DNA from: JBFHKO01 sp041595355
GTDB lineage: Bacteria > Pseudomonadota > Gammaproteobacteria > Enterobacterales > Aeromonadaceae
Length of the DNA: 10,171 nucleotides
Reading direction: 5' to 3'
Assembly: GCA_041595355.1 (NCBI GenBank)
Contig: JBFHKO010000085.1
Coordinates: forward strand, 1-10,171
Both the position numbers and the translations under genes were made by a program. The notes beneath the pieces are model-generated. The model was not told the origin of the DNA. It saw only the letters and a program-made list of their open reading frames with translations, and did no database searches. Of the stretch, positions 1-6,207 are shown one piece after another (the stretch's first letter is position 1; the number at the start of each line of letters is the position of its first letter).

Positions 1-814
1 CTTTCCCATGGTGCCGGGCATCGATCTGGCCGGCACGGTCGAGGAGAGCCATCACCCCGACTTCAAGGTCGGCGATGCCGTACTGCTCAACGGCTGGGGG
101 GTGGGCGAGGGGCACTGGGGCGGACTGGCCCAGCGGGCGCGCCTCGATGGTCGCTGGCTGATCCCGTTGCCGGCGGGGCTGTCGGCCCGCCAGGCGATGG
201 CGATCGGCACGGCCGGTTACACGGCCATGCTGGCGGTGATGGCCCTGGAGCGCCATGGCGTGACGCCCGAACAGGGCGAGGTGCTGGTCACCGGCGCCAA
301 TGGCGGCGTCGGCAGCATCGCCATTGCCCTGCTGGCTCGCCTGGGCTACAGCGTGGTCGCCGCCACCGGACGTCCTGAGGAGAGCGCCTACCTCGAGAAA
401 CTGGGTGCCGCCAGTGTCATCGACCGGGGCACGCTCAGCGAGCCGGGACGGCCGCTGGCCAAGGAGCGCTGGGCCGCCGCCATCGACAGCGTCGGCAGCC
501 ACACCCTGGCCAACGTCTGCGCGGCCATGCGTTACGGCGGCGTCGTGGCCGCCTGCGGTCTGGCCCAGGGGATGGATTTCCCCGCCACGGTGGCGCCCTT
601 CATCCTGCGCGGCGTGACCCTGGCGGGCATCGACAGCGTGATGCGTCCGCGGGCCGATCGTCTGGCGGCCTGGGAGCGCCTGGCGCAGATACTGGACGTG
701 AGCCTGCTCGACGACATCAGCCGTGAGATCCCCCTCGGTGAAGCCATCCAGAGCGCGGCCGATCTGCTGGCCGGCAAGGTGCGCGGACGGGTCATCGTGG
801 ATGTGAACCGCTAA
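1..814 (+). CDS. acuI: AcuI/YhdH-type NADPH-dependent acrylyl-CoA reductase, 5' end outside window
   Basis: Zinc-independent medium-chain dehydrogenase/reductase of the YhdH/AcuI branch. Family members reduce acrylyl-CoA to propionyl-CoA with NADPH in the cytoplasm, which disposes of a toxic acrylate thioester. The reading frame is open from base 2 (Phe-Pro before the first visible Met), so the gene begins upstream; family length of roughly 325-330 residues suggests about 55-60 residues are missing. Visible signatures: PGIDLAGTV at the left edge, the Rossmann nucleotide-binding turn VTGANGGVGS at 287-316, and the family-diagnostic stretch FILRGVTLAGIDSV at 599-640. The C-terminus GRVIVDV is also typical. 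It ends with TAA and is followed by a strong hairpin, so it is the last gene of its transcript. Family assignment is secure; the exact physiological substrate in this organism is inferred from the family. Confidence 0.9.
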   Translation, partial: FPMVPGIDLAGTVEESHHPDFKVGDAVLLNGWGVGEGHWGGLAQRARLDGRWLIPLPAGLSARQAMAIGTAGYTAMLAVMALERHGVTPEQGEVLVTGANGGVGSIAIALLARLGYSVVAATGRPEESAYLEKLGAASVIDRGTLSEPGRPLAKERWAAAIDSVGSHTLANVCAAMRYGGVVAACGLAQGMDFPATVAPFILRGVTLAGIDSVMRPRADRLAAWERLAQILDVSLLDDISREIPLGEAIQSAADLLAGKVRGRVIVDVNR

Positions 815-851
815 CCGGCACCTGGCGCTGCCGCCTTCTGTCGGCTGACCA

Positions 852-886
852 AAAGGCCCCGGCTGCAGAGCGCAGCCGGGGCCTTT
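852..886. terminator. Intrinsic terminator between convergent acuI and sulP genes
   Basis: A perfect 15-bp stem (852-866 with 872-886) encloses a 5-nt loop at 867-871. The stem begins with AAA and ends with TTT, so it can work in both directions; it lies between the stop codons of acuI (814) and the convergent permease gene (907). The U tract is short, being mostly within the stem, so termination efficiency is uncertain although the stem is very GC-rich. Confidence 0.8.
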
Positions 887-906
887 GCACGTCGAGCCCG
901 GGGCGA

Positions 907-2427
907 TCAGCCGAGCTGGCTGTCGGCGATGTGGTAGTGGGGATCTTCGTATTCGTTTACCTCCACCATGCTCTTGGCCTTCACCAGCAGCTCGAGGCAA
1001 TCGGGGCTCAGGTGGCGCAGGTGCAGGCGCTTGCCCAGTTGCTGGTAACGGCCGGCGAGGGCATCGATGGCCTCGATGGCGGAGTGGTCGGCCACCCGGG
1101 CATCGCGAAACTCGATCACCACATGCTCGGGATCCTCCTTGGGCGTGAACAGGCCGGCAAAGTTGGCCGTCGAGGCGAAGAAGAGGGTGCCCTCGAGGGT
1201 GTAGATCTTCCAGCCCTTGTCGTCGCTGCTGATGTGGGCGCGGATCTGCTTGGCATGCTGCCAGGCAAAGACCAGGGCGGCAAAGACGACGCCGGCCAGC
1301 ACCGCTATGGCCAGATCGGTGAAGACGGTGATGATGGTGACGCCGATGACGATGATGGCATCCTGGCGCGGTATCTTGCGCAGCGCCCGCAGGCTGCCCC
1401 ACTCGAAGGTCTTGGCGGCGACCACGAACATCAGGCCGATCAGGGCGGCGAGGGGGATCATCTCTATCCAGCGCGACAGGAACAGGATGAAGCCGAGCAG
1501 GAACAGGGCGGCAACGATGGCGGAGAGGCGATGACGGGCGCCGTTGCCGATGTTGATCATGCTCTGGCCTATCATGGCGCAGCCGCCCATGGAGGCGAAG
1601 AAGCCACTGACGACGTTGGCCACCCCCTGCATCAGGCTCTCGCGGTTGGGCTTGCCGCGGCTATCGGTCATCTCGTCGATGAGGTTCAGGGTCAGCAGCG
1701 TCTCGATGAGGCCGATGGCGGCCAGGATCAGCGCATAGGGGAAGATGATGTAGAGGGTCTCCAGCGTCAGCGGCACCTGCGGCAGATGGAACTGCGGCAA
1801 GCCACCGGCAATCGAGCCCATGTCGCCGACCGTCTTGGTCTCGATGCCGAGCAGCGCCACCAGTGCCGCCACGATGAGAATGGCGGCCAGCGAGGAGGGG
1901 ATCAGGTTGGTGAGCCGCGGCAGCAGGTAGATGATGGCCATGGTCAACGCCACCAGTCCCAGCATCACATAGAGCATGGCGCCGCTCATCCAGGTGGCCA
2001 CGCCGTCGGGCCCCGCCACCTTGAAGTGGCCGAACTGGGCCATGAAGATGACGATGGCCAGGCCGTTGACGAAGCCCAGCATCACCGAGTGCGGCACCAG
2101 GCGAATGAACTTGCCCAGCCGGCAGACGGCGAACAGTATCTGCAGCAGCCCCATCAGCACCACGGTGGCGAACAGGTATTCGACGCCGTGGCGCACCACC
2201 AGTCCCACCATCACCACGGCCAGGGCGCCGGTGGCGCCGGAAATCATGCCCGGGCGGCCCCCCAGGGCGCCGGTGATGAGGCAGACGATGAAGGCGGCAT
2301 AGAGGCCGGTCAGCGGGCTGACATGGGCCACCAGGGCAAAGGCGATGGCCTCGGGCACCAGGGCCAGCGAGACGGTGAGGCCGCTCAGGATATTGGTCCT
2401 GAGTTGCGTCGGGTTGAGAGCGGGCAT
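907..2427 (-). CDS. SulP-family inorganic anion permease with C-terminal STAS domain
   Basis: A 506-residue inner-membrane transporter of the SulP (SLC26-like) family. These carry sulfate, bicarbonate or related anions, often coupled to Na+ or H+. Residues 10-390 are a run of hydrophobic helices. TM1 carries PEAIAFAL, a variant of the SulP TM1 signature, and SGATGALAVV at about 63-72 is the TM3 half of the anion site. QGVANVVSGFFASMGG and the following CAMIGQSMINI (about 267-292) match the conserved TM8-TM9 region. A cytoplasmic STAS domain follows at about 403-490, with VADHSAIEAID at the position of the usual phosphorylatable or helix-capping Ser. The start at 2427 is favoured by an AAGGAG box (2435-2440 complement) 7 nt upstream; an overlapping ATG 4 nt earlier is in another frame. 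No sulfate assimilation or carbonic anhydrase gene is adjacent, so sulfate versus bicarbonate cannot be decided. Confidence 0.9.
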   Translation of the reverse strand: MPALNPTQLRTNILSGLTVSLALVPEAIAFALVAHVSPLTGLYAAFIVCLITGALGGRPGMISGATGALAVVMVGLVVRHGVEYLFATVVLMGLLQILFAVCRLGKFIRLVPHSVMLGFVNGLAIVIFMAQFGHFKVAGPDGVATWMSGAMLYVMLGLVALTMAIIYLLPRLTNLIPSSLAAILIVAALVALLGIETKTVGDMGSIAGGLPQFHLPQVPLTLETLYIIFPYALILAAIGLIETLLTLNLIDEMTDSRGKPNRESLMQGVANVVSGFFASMGGCAMIGQSMINIGNGARHRLSAIVAALFLLGFILFLSRWIEMIPLAALIGLMFVVAAKTFEWGSLRALRKIPRQDAIIVIGVTIITVFTDLAIAVLAGVVFAALVFAWQHAKQIRAHISSDDKGWKIYTLEGTLFFASTANFAGLFTPKEDPEHVVIEFRDARVADHSAIEAIDALAGRYQQLGKRLHLRHLSPDCLELLVKAKSMVEVNEYEDPHYHIADSQLG

Positions 2428-2611
2428 GCATGTTCTCCTTGACGAGGGATGGGCCAGCCGGGCCGCAGGCGATCTCGGCGGGTGATCTGGGGGGCACTAC
2501 AGCGGTGGTGTGTCCGTGGCCAGGCGCGGGCAGCCACCGATAACGGCCAGGGCGCTCGGGGCAGATCCGAGCTGGACTGGCCGAGTCGACATGGGTGTCA
2601 TAATGGGCGCG

Positions 2612-2640
2612 ATTATTGCACAATTGCGCCTGCCGGCCAA
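2612..2640 (-). promoter_or_regulatory. Candidate sigma70 promoter for the SulP permease gene
   Basis: Read on the minus strand: TTGGCC at 2640-2635 (4 of 6 with TTGACA), a 17-nt spacer, then AATAAT at 2617-2612 (5 of 6 with TATAAT). It would start transcription near 2605, giving a leader of roughly 180 nt before the permease ATG. The -35 is weak, which would suit dependence on the CRP-like box just upstream. This is pattern matching only. Confidence 0.4.
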
Positions 2641-2661
2641 GTTGTGACCCGGCTCACGTTT
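2640..2661. promoter_or_regulatory. CRP (cAMP receptor protein)-like binding site
   Basis: The core TGTGA-CCCGGC-TCACG (2643-2658) matches 9 of the 10 conserved bases of TGTGA-N6-TCACA, with AGT before and TTT after, as in strong sites. It is centred at 2650.5. Relative to the minus-strand promoter candidate the centre is about 45 bp upstream of the predicted start, close to but not exactly the class II position (-41.5). It lies 135 bp upstream of the sensor kinase ATG and could also serve that gene. Position in a divergent promoter region supports function; no binding evidence is available. Confidence 0.5.
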
Positions 2662-2785
2662 GGCGCGCGGCCCGACTCGCCATCGGCCAGGTCGACAGGG
2701 CCGGGACGCGCCCGGCTGGCGCCAGTACAATCCGGGCCTGCCATGTCGTCCACCGCTGACCGGAAACACTGCCCAGGATGAGCGC

Positions 2786-4513
2786 ATGAATCGCCTTTCG
2801 CACCCTACTTTTTGTCTTAGTCTCAGCCTCTGCCTGTGGTGGGGGCTGATGCTCTGCGCGCCGGCGCTGGCCGCCCGCCATGACGGTGTGGTGCGGGTTG
2901 GCGGCGACCACAACTACCCGCCCTATGAATTTCTCAATGCCGAGGGGCAGCCGGACGGCTACAACACCGAGCTGACCCGGGCCATCGCCGATGTCATGGG
3001 CATCAAGGTCGAGATCCAGTTGGGGGACTGGGACAGCATGCGCAAGCGCCTGGAGACCGGCGAGCTGGATGTCCTGCAGGGGCTCTCCTTTTCCGCCGGC
3101 CGCCGTCACCACTACGATTTTTCGCCTCCCCACGCCCTGGTGCACCAGTCCATCTTTGCCCGCCGGCATGGCGGCCAGTTCATGGCCCATCGCGGCACGC
3201 CCCAGGTCATGGCGCTGGCGCAACTGGCCGGCAAGGAGGTCATAGTCCAGCGCGGTGGGGTCATGCACGATTACCTGCTGGCCCACGATGTGGGGGCCCG
3301 GCTCGTTCTGGTGGATACCCATGCCAATGCCCTGCGGCTGCTGGCGTCGGGACAACATGACTATGCCCTCATCGCCAACCTGCCCGGTCTCTATCTGGGG
3401 CGCGAGCTGGCGCTGTCCAACCTGGTGGCCCTGGGGCAGCCCATCAGCCCGCAGCGCTATGGCTATGCGGTCAACAAGGGGCAGGCGGAGCTGCTGGCGC
3501 AGTTCAGCGAGGGGCTGGCGATCCTCAAGAATACCGGCCGCCAGCAGGCCATCTACGACAAGTGGCTGGGGCCTCTGGAGGGGGCGGGACGCTCCTGGAA
3601 GCAGCTTGGGCTGGTGGCCGCCGTCATAGCGACGCTGCTGCTGCTGGTGACGGGCTGCATCGTGGTCTGGAACCGGATGCTGAGTCGCGAGGTGGCCAGC
3701 CGCACCCGGGAGCTGGCGCTGCGCCAGCAGCAGCTCATCCAGGCCGACAAGATGACGTCGCTGGGCATTCTGGTCTCCGGCGTCGCCCACGAGATCAACA
3801 ACCCCAGCAGCCTGCTGCTGCTGAACCTGCCGCTGCTGAAGGAAGCCTACCAGGACATCGAGGAGATACTGGAGCAGCATTACCAAGAGCAGGGCGACTT
3901 CTACCTGGCCGGTCTGGCCTACAGCCGCATGCGCGACGAGCTCCCCGCCATGCTGGACGACATGCTGGCCGGCAGCCAGCGCATCCGGCGCATCGTCGAG
4001 GATCTGCGGGATTTTGCGCGCCAGAAACCGGCCGATCTGAGCGAGATAGTCTCCCTCAACGCCGTGCTGGCCACCGCCATCCGGCTGACCGACAACAGCA
4101 TTCGCAGCGCCTGCCATCACTTTCAGGTCAGTTACGGCGAGGATCTGCCGCCGCTGCGCGGCAACGCCCAGCGCATCGAGCAGGTGATCATCAACCTGAT
4201 CGTCAACGCCTGCCAGTCCCTGGACTCGCCCGACCGCCCTATCAGCGTCAGGACCGGCTATGAGCCGAAAACGGGGATGCTGCATCTCGATGTTCAGGAT
4301 CAGGGCTGCGGCATCGCCCCCGAGAACCTGGCGCGGCTGAGCGATCCCTTCTTCACCACCAAGCGCGAGCAGGGCGGCACCGGCCTGGGGCTCTCCATCT
4401 CCACCACCATTGTCCAGGAGCATGGCGGCCACTTGCGGTTTGCCTCCGCACCCGGCAAGGGTACCTGCGCCACCCTGTCTCTGCCTGCCCTGCAAGGAGA
4501 TCCGAGTTCATGA
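2786..4513 (+). CDS. Membrane sensor histidine kinase with periplasmic SBP_bac_3 sensor domain
   Basis: 575 residues. Residues 1-29 form a signal sequence ending ALA. A periplasmic type-3 solute-binding domain (about 35-262) follows, beginning VRVGGDHNYPPYEF. One transmembrane helix at 274-295 leads into a short coiled coil and then the kinase core, with no HAMP or PAS domain. The core has an H-box with His335 in VAHEINNP, N-box Asn474, G1 DQGCG (505-509), FFTTK, and G2 GGTGLG (530-535), so it should be catalytically active. The helical segment between H-box and ATPase domain is longer than usual. The ATG at 2786 is chosen for its AGGA box 7 nt upstream and because the signal peptide starts there; an in-frame TTG further up adds a non-signal stretch. 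Its stop overlaps the next start (ATGA), so it is co-translated with its cognate regulator. The ligand is unknown; the context points to a substrate of the nearby symporter. Confidence 0.92.
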   Translation: MNRLSHPTFCLSLSLCLWWGLMLCAPALAARHDGVVRVGGDHNYPPYEFLNAEGQPDGYNTELTRAIADVMGIKVEIQLGDWDSMRKRLETGELDVLQGLSFSAGRRHHYDFSPPHALVHQSIFARRHGGQFMAHRGTPQVMALAQLAGKEVIVQRGGVMHDYLLAHDVGARLVLVDTHANALRLLASGQHDYALIANLPGLYLGRELALSNLVALGQPISPQRYGYAVNKGQAELLAQFSEGLAILKNTGRQQAIYDKWLGPLEGAGRSWKQLGLVAAVIATLLLLVTGCIVVWNRMLSREVASRTRELALRQQQLIQADKMTSLGILVSGVAHEINNPSSLLLLNLPLLKEAYQDIEEILEQHYQEQGDFYLAGLAYSRMRDELPAMLDDMLAGSQRIRRIVEDLRDFARQKPADLSEIVSLNAVLATAIRLTDNSIRSACHHFQVSYGEDLPPLRGNAQRIEQVIINLIVNACQSLDSPDRPISVRTGYEPKTGMLHLDVQDQGCGIAPENLARLSDPFFTTKREQGGTGLGLSISTTIVQEHGGHLRFASAPGKGTCATLSLPALQGDPSS

Positions 4514-5937
4514 CCATTGCCCTCTACCCCAGCTTTGGCGTCCTGCTGGTGGATGACGAAGCCCCTTTTCTGCGCAGCCTCGGCATCGCCCTGGAGCGCC
4601 TTGGCGGCATCAACCATGTCTATCGCTGCCAGGATAGCCGCGAGGTGATGGATCTCATCGCCCGGGAGCCCATCGGCCTGGTGCTGCTGGATCTCACCAT
4701 GCCGCATCTTGGCGGTGAAACCCTGCTGCAGCAGATCGTCGAAGAGTATCCCGACGTCGGGGTCATCATCATCAGTGGTCTGAACCAGCTGGAGACGGCG
4801 GTGCAGTGCATTCGTCTCGGCGCCTACGACTACTTCGTCAAGACCACCGAGGAGGGGCGGCTCATCGAGGGGATCCGGCGTGCCATCCGCTTGCAGGAGA
4901 TGCGCCAGGAAAACCAGGAGATGCGGCGGCGCTTTCTGACCGATACCCTGGAGCGGCCGGAGGTATTTGCCCCCATCATCACCCAGGACAAGGGCATGCG
5001 CTCGCTGTTCCAGTACCTGGAGGCGGTGGCGGTCAGCCACCAGCCGGTGCTGATCTGCGGCGAGAGCGGCGTCGGCAAGGAGCAGATCGCCCAGTCCATC
5101 CATACCCTGAGCAACCGCTCCGGTCCGCTGGTGAGCGTCAATGTGGCGGGGCTGGATGACAACGTCTTTGCCGACACCCTGTTCGGGCACCTGCGCGGCG
5201 CCTTCACCGGCGCCGACAAGGCGCGTGCCGGCATGGTAGAGCAGGCAGCCGGTGGCACCCTGTTTCTGGACGAGATAGGCGATCTGAGCCTGGTGTCCCA
5301 GGTCAAGCTGCTGCGCCTGCTCCAGGAGGGGGAGTACTACCCCCTGGGGGCGGACAGGCCCAAGCGCATGCGGGCCCGGGTGGTGGTGGCCACCCATCAG
5401 GATCTGGCCAGAAAGCAGCAGGCGGGCGCGTTTCGCAAGGACCTTTATTACCGGCTGCGCACGCACCAGGTGGAGATACCGCCGCTGCGCAGGCGCCCGG
5501 GCGATATCCCGCTGCTGCTGGAGCATTTTCTCGCCGAGGCGGCCAACGAGCTAGGCAAGCCCAAGCCGAGCGTACCCAAGGAACTGGTGCCGCTGCTGAG
5601 CAACTATCCCTTCCCCGGCAATGTGCGCGAGTTGCGGGCGCTGGTGTTCGACGCCATGAGCCGGCACAAATCCAGGATGCTCTCCATGGAGGTGTTCCGC
5701 CAGGCGCTGGGGCAGGGGCTCGCCGAGGAGATGCTCCCCGCCGGCGGCGAGAGCGGCCCGCTGTTGTTCGATCCCGAGCAGCCGCTGCCCAGCCTGCAGG
5801 AGGTGGGGGAACTGCTGGTCATGGAGGCGATGCGCCGCGCCCGGGGCAATCAGTCGCTGGCCTGCCGCCTGCTCGGCATCTCCCAGCCGGCGCTGAGCAA
5901 ACGGCTGAAGAAAAAGGGCGCCGCAGCGGACTCGTAA
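4510..5937 (+). CDS. Sigma54-dependent NtrC-family response regulator, partner of the upstream kinase
   Basis: 475 residues in the classic three-domain order. The receiver domain (about 9-125) has acidic Asp15/Asp16, phosphoacceptor Asp61 in LLDLTMP, switch Ser89 and Lys111. The AAA+ domain (about 155-395) has Walker A GESGVGKE at 184-191, the sigma54-contacting loop GAFTGA at 230-235, Walker B LFLDEIG with Asp254/Glu255, the FRKDLYYRL arginine-finger region (308-316) and GNVREL (370-375). A Fis-type helix-turn-helix at about 446-466 ends in GISQPALSKRLKK. All catalytic motifs are intact, so phosphorylation by the kinase should license ATP-driven opening of sigma54 promoters. Its start overlaps the kinase stop by 4 nt and has an AAGGAG box at 4494-4499. 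The nearest canonical sigma54 promoter is at 6124-6139, directly ahead of the symporter gene, the most likely target. The family call is firm; the target is inferred. Confidence 0.95.
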   Translation: MTIALYPSFGVLLVDDEAPFLRSLGIALERLGGINHVYRCQDSREVMDLIAREPIGLVLLDLTMPHLGGETLLQQIVEEYPDVGVIIISGLNQLETAVQCIRLGAYDYFVKTTEEGRLIEGIRRAIRLQEMRQENQEMRRRFLTDTLERPEVFAPIITQDKGMRSLFQYLEAVAVSHQPVLICGESGVGKEQIAQSIHTLSNRSGPLVSVNVAGLDDNVFADTLFGHLRGAFTGADKARAGMVEQAAGGTLFLDEIGDLSLVSQVKLLRLLQEGEYYPLGADRPKRMRARVVVATHQDLARKQQAGAFRKDLYYRLRTHQVEIPPLRRRPGDIPLLLEHFLAEAANELGKPKPSVPKELVPLLSNYPFPGNVRELRALVFDAMSRHKSRMLSMEVFRQALGQGLAEEMLPAGGESGPLLFDPEQPLPSLQEVGELLVMEAMRRARGNQSLACRLLGISQPALSKRLKKKGAAADS

Positions 5938-5981
5938 AAAGCCCCATAACCGCCGGCCGCGGCCATAACCGGGGTGTTTTT
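5936..5981 (+). terminator. Possible intrinsic terminator of the kinase-regulator operon
   Basis: Overlapping the regulator stop codon, A5-G-C4 (5936-5945) can pair with G4-T-(bulged G)-T5 (5971-5981). This encloses a GC-rich interior with a small GCC/GGC stem at 5952-5963, and the distal arm supplies the U run. The stem has a wobble and a bulge, and the interior also carries two ATAACC repeats that may instead be protein-binding sites. Confidence 0.42.
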
Positions 5982-6045
5982 CGCAACCTGTTGATAAAAA
6001 TGATATTTCGTCCAGATGCGCCCGCCGGTCATGACCATGGTTATA
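5944..6045. repeat. Repeated ATAACC elements, candidate upstream activating sites
   Basis: CCATAACCG occurs twice as a direct repeat, at 5944-5952 and 5963-5971, 19 bp apart. At 6031-6044 the element recurs as a near-palindrome, ATGACC-AT-GGTTAT, with one mismatched base pair. A further CATAACC is at 6097-6103 inside a palindrome listed separately. From the sigma54 start predicted near 6150, these centres fall at about -202, -183, -112 and -45; the first three suit enhancer sites for an NtrC-type activator. That the regulator encoded next door binds them is inference. Confidence 0.4.
5984..5996 (-). promoter_or_regulatory. IHF consensus match
   Basis: CAACCTGTTGATA on the plus strand is, on the minus strand, an exact match to the IHF core WATCAANNNNTTR, with an A-rich flank beside it (5996-6007). 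IHF commonly bends DNA between activator sites and sigma54 promoters. Here it lies between the outer ATAACC pair and the sigma54 promoter about 130 bp downstream. An isolated 13-bp degenerate match can occur by chance. Confidence 0.4.
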
Positions 6046-6062
6046 CCCCTTTTGGGAGGCGA

Positions 6063-6090
6063 TTGACGGCAAAAAACGCCTTTTTATAAT
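6063..6090 (+). promoter_or_regulatory. Candidate sigma70 promoter for the symporter gene
   Basis: TTGACG at 6063-6068 (5 of 6), a 16-nt spacer, and a perfect TATAAT at 6085-6090 predict a start near 6097, about 110 nt before the symporter ATG. By sequence it is the strongest sigma70 match in the window. It stands upstream of the sigma54 promoter, so the symporter may have a basal and an inducible promoter. AT-rich DNA here raises the chance of a fortuitous match, though both hexamers and spacing agree. Confidence 0.55.
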
Positions 6091-6095
6091 TAAAA

Positions 6096-6114
6096 ACATA
6101 ACCTTAAGTTATGT
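6096..6114. promoter_or_regulatory. Palindromic operator-like site ACATAAC-N5-GTTATGT
   Basis: Perfect 7-bp inverted repeats (6096-6102 and 6108-6114) separated by CTTAA. The site covers the predicted start of the sigma70 promoter and ends 10 bp before the sigma54 promoter. Its arm contains the ATAACC element seen upstream. A bound protein here would block the sigma70 start and could also affect sigma54 polymerase. The 5-nt spacer could alternatively form a small hairpin in a transcript started upstream. Confidence 0.45.
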
Positions 6115-6123
6115 GATTCAATC

Positions 6124-6139
6124 TGGCATTTTCCTTGCT
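6124..6139 (+). promoter_or_regulatory. Sigma54 (RpoN) promoter of the symporter gene
   Basis: TGGCATTTTCCTTGCT fits the RpoN consensus TGGCAC-N5-TTGCW with the invariant GG (6125-6126), exactly 10 nt, then GC (6137-6138). The predicted start is near 6150, giving a leader of about 58 nt to the symporter ATG at 6208. The gene immediately upstream encodes a sigma54 activator, which raises confidence well above that of a lone motif. Confidence 0.8.
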
Positions 6140-6207
6140 GTTGATCCGGGCATTACTTCGTCTGCCCGGCAACGGGTCAACGCACACTTCGACATGAGGA
6201 AACCGCC

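Larger units (their letters stand above)
2428..2785. other. Divergent intergenic regulatory region between sulP and the sensor kinase
   Basis: 358 bp without a credible gene. The open frames crossing it on both strands are extensions of, or antisense to, flanking genes, have no supporting RBS and show no recognisable protein. It should contain promoters for both divergent genes. I can support a CRP-like box and a minus-strand sigma70 candidate (listed separately). For the plus-strand kinase gene I see only an isolated TACAAT -10-like hexamer at 2726-2731 with no good -35 partner, which could mean an activator-dependent promoter. Confidence 0.6.

Noticed and set aside
931..2442. 503-residue plus-strand open frame antisense to the SulP permease
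   Set aside because: Its His/Gln/Asp/Gly-heavy composition is typical of the complement of a GC-rich membrane-protein gene. It shows no recognisable domain and no RBS, and the opposite strand is a convincing SulP protein.
2726..2731. TACAAT as a -10 element for the kinase gene
   Set aside because: No acceptable -35 hexamer at 16-18 nt upstream. A TCGACA at 2692-2697 is 28 nt away, so I did not list it as a promoter.
2660..2785. In-frame TTG extension of the histidine kinase by 42 residues
   Set aside because: The extension is Arg/Pro/Gly-rich, would bury the signal peptide, overlaps the CRP-like box and has no RBS. The ATG at 2786 has both an RBS and a proper signal sequence behind it.
2654..4495. 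613-residue minus-strand open frame antisense to the histidine kinase
   Set aside because: Low-complexity Gln/His/Asp/Gly composition with no motifs. The plus-strand frame encodes a complete kinase with all catalytic boxes.
4300..5526. 408-residue minus-strand open frame overlapping kinase and regulator
   Set aside because: Spans two well-supported genes in antisense, has no recognisable features, and its composition is that of a shadow frame.
6057..6085. AGGCG/CGCCT hairpin followed by T's as a terminator ahead of the symporter
   Set aside because: Only a 5-bp stem with a 15-nt loop, and the same bases make up the -35 and spacer of a much better sigma70 promoter match.
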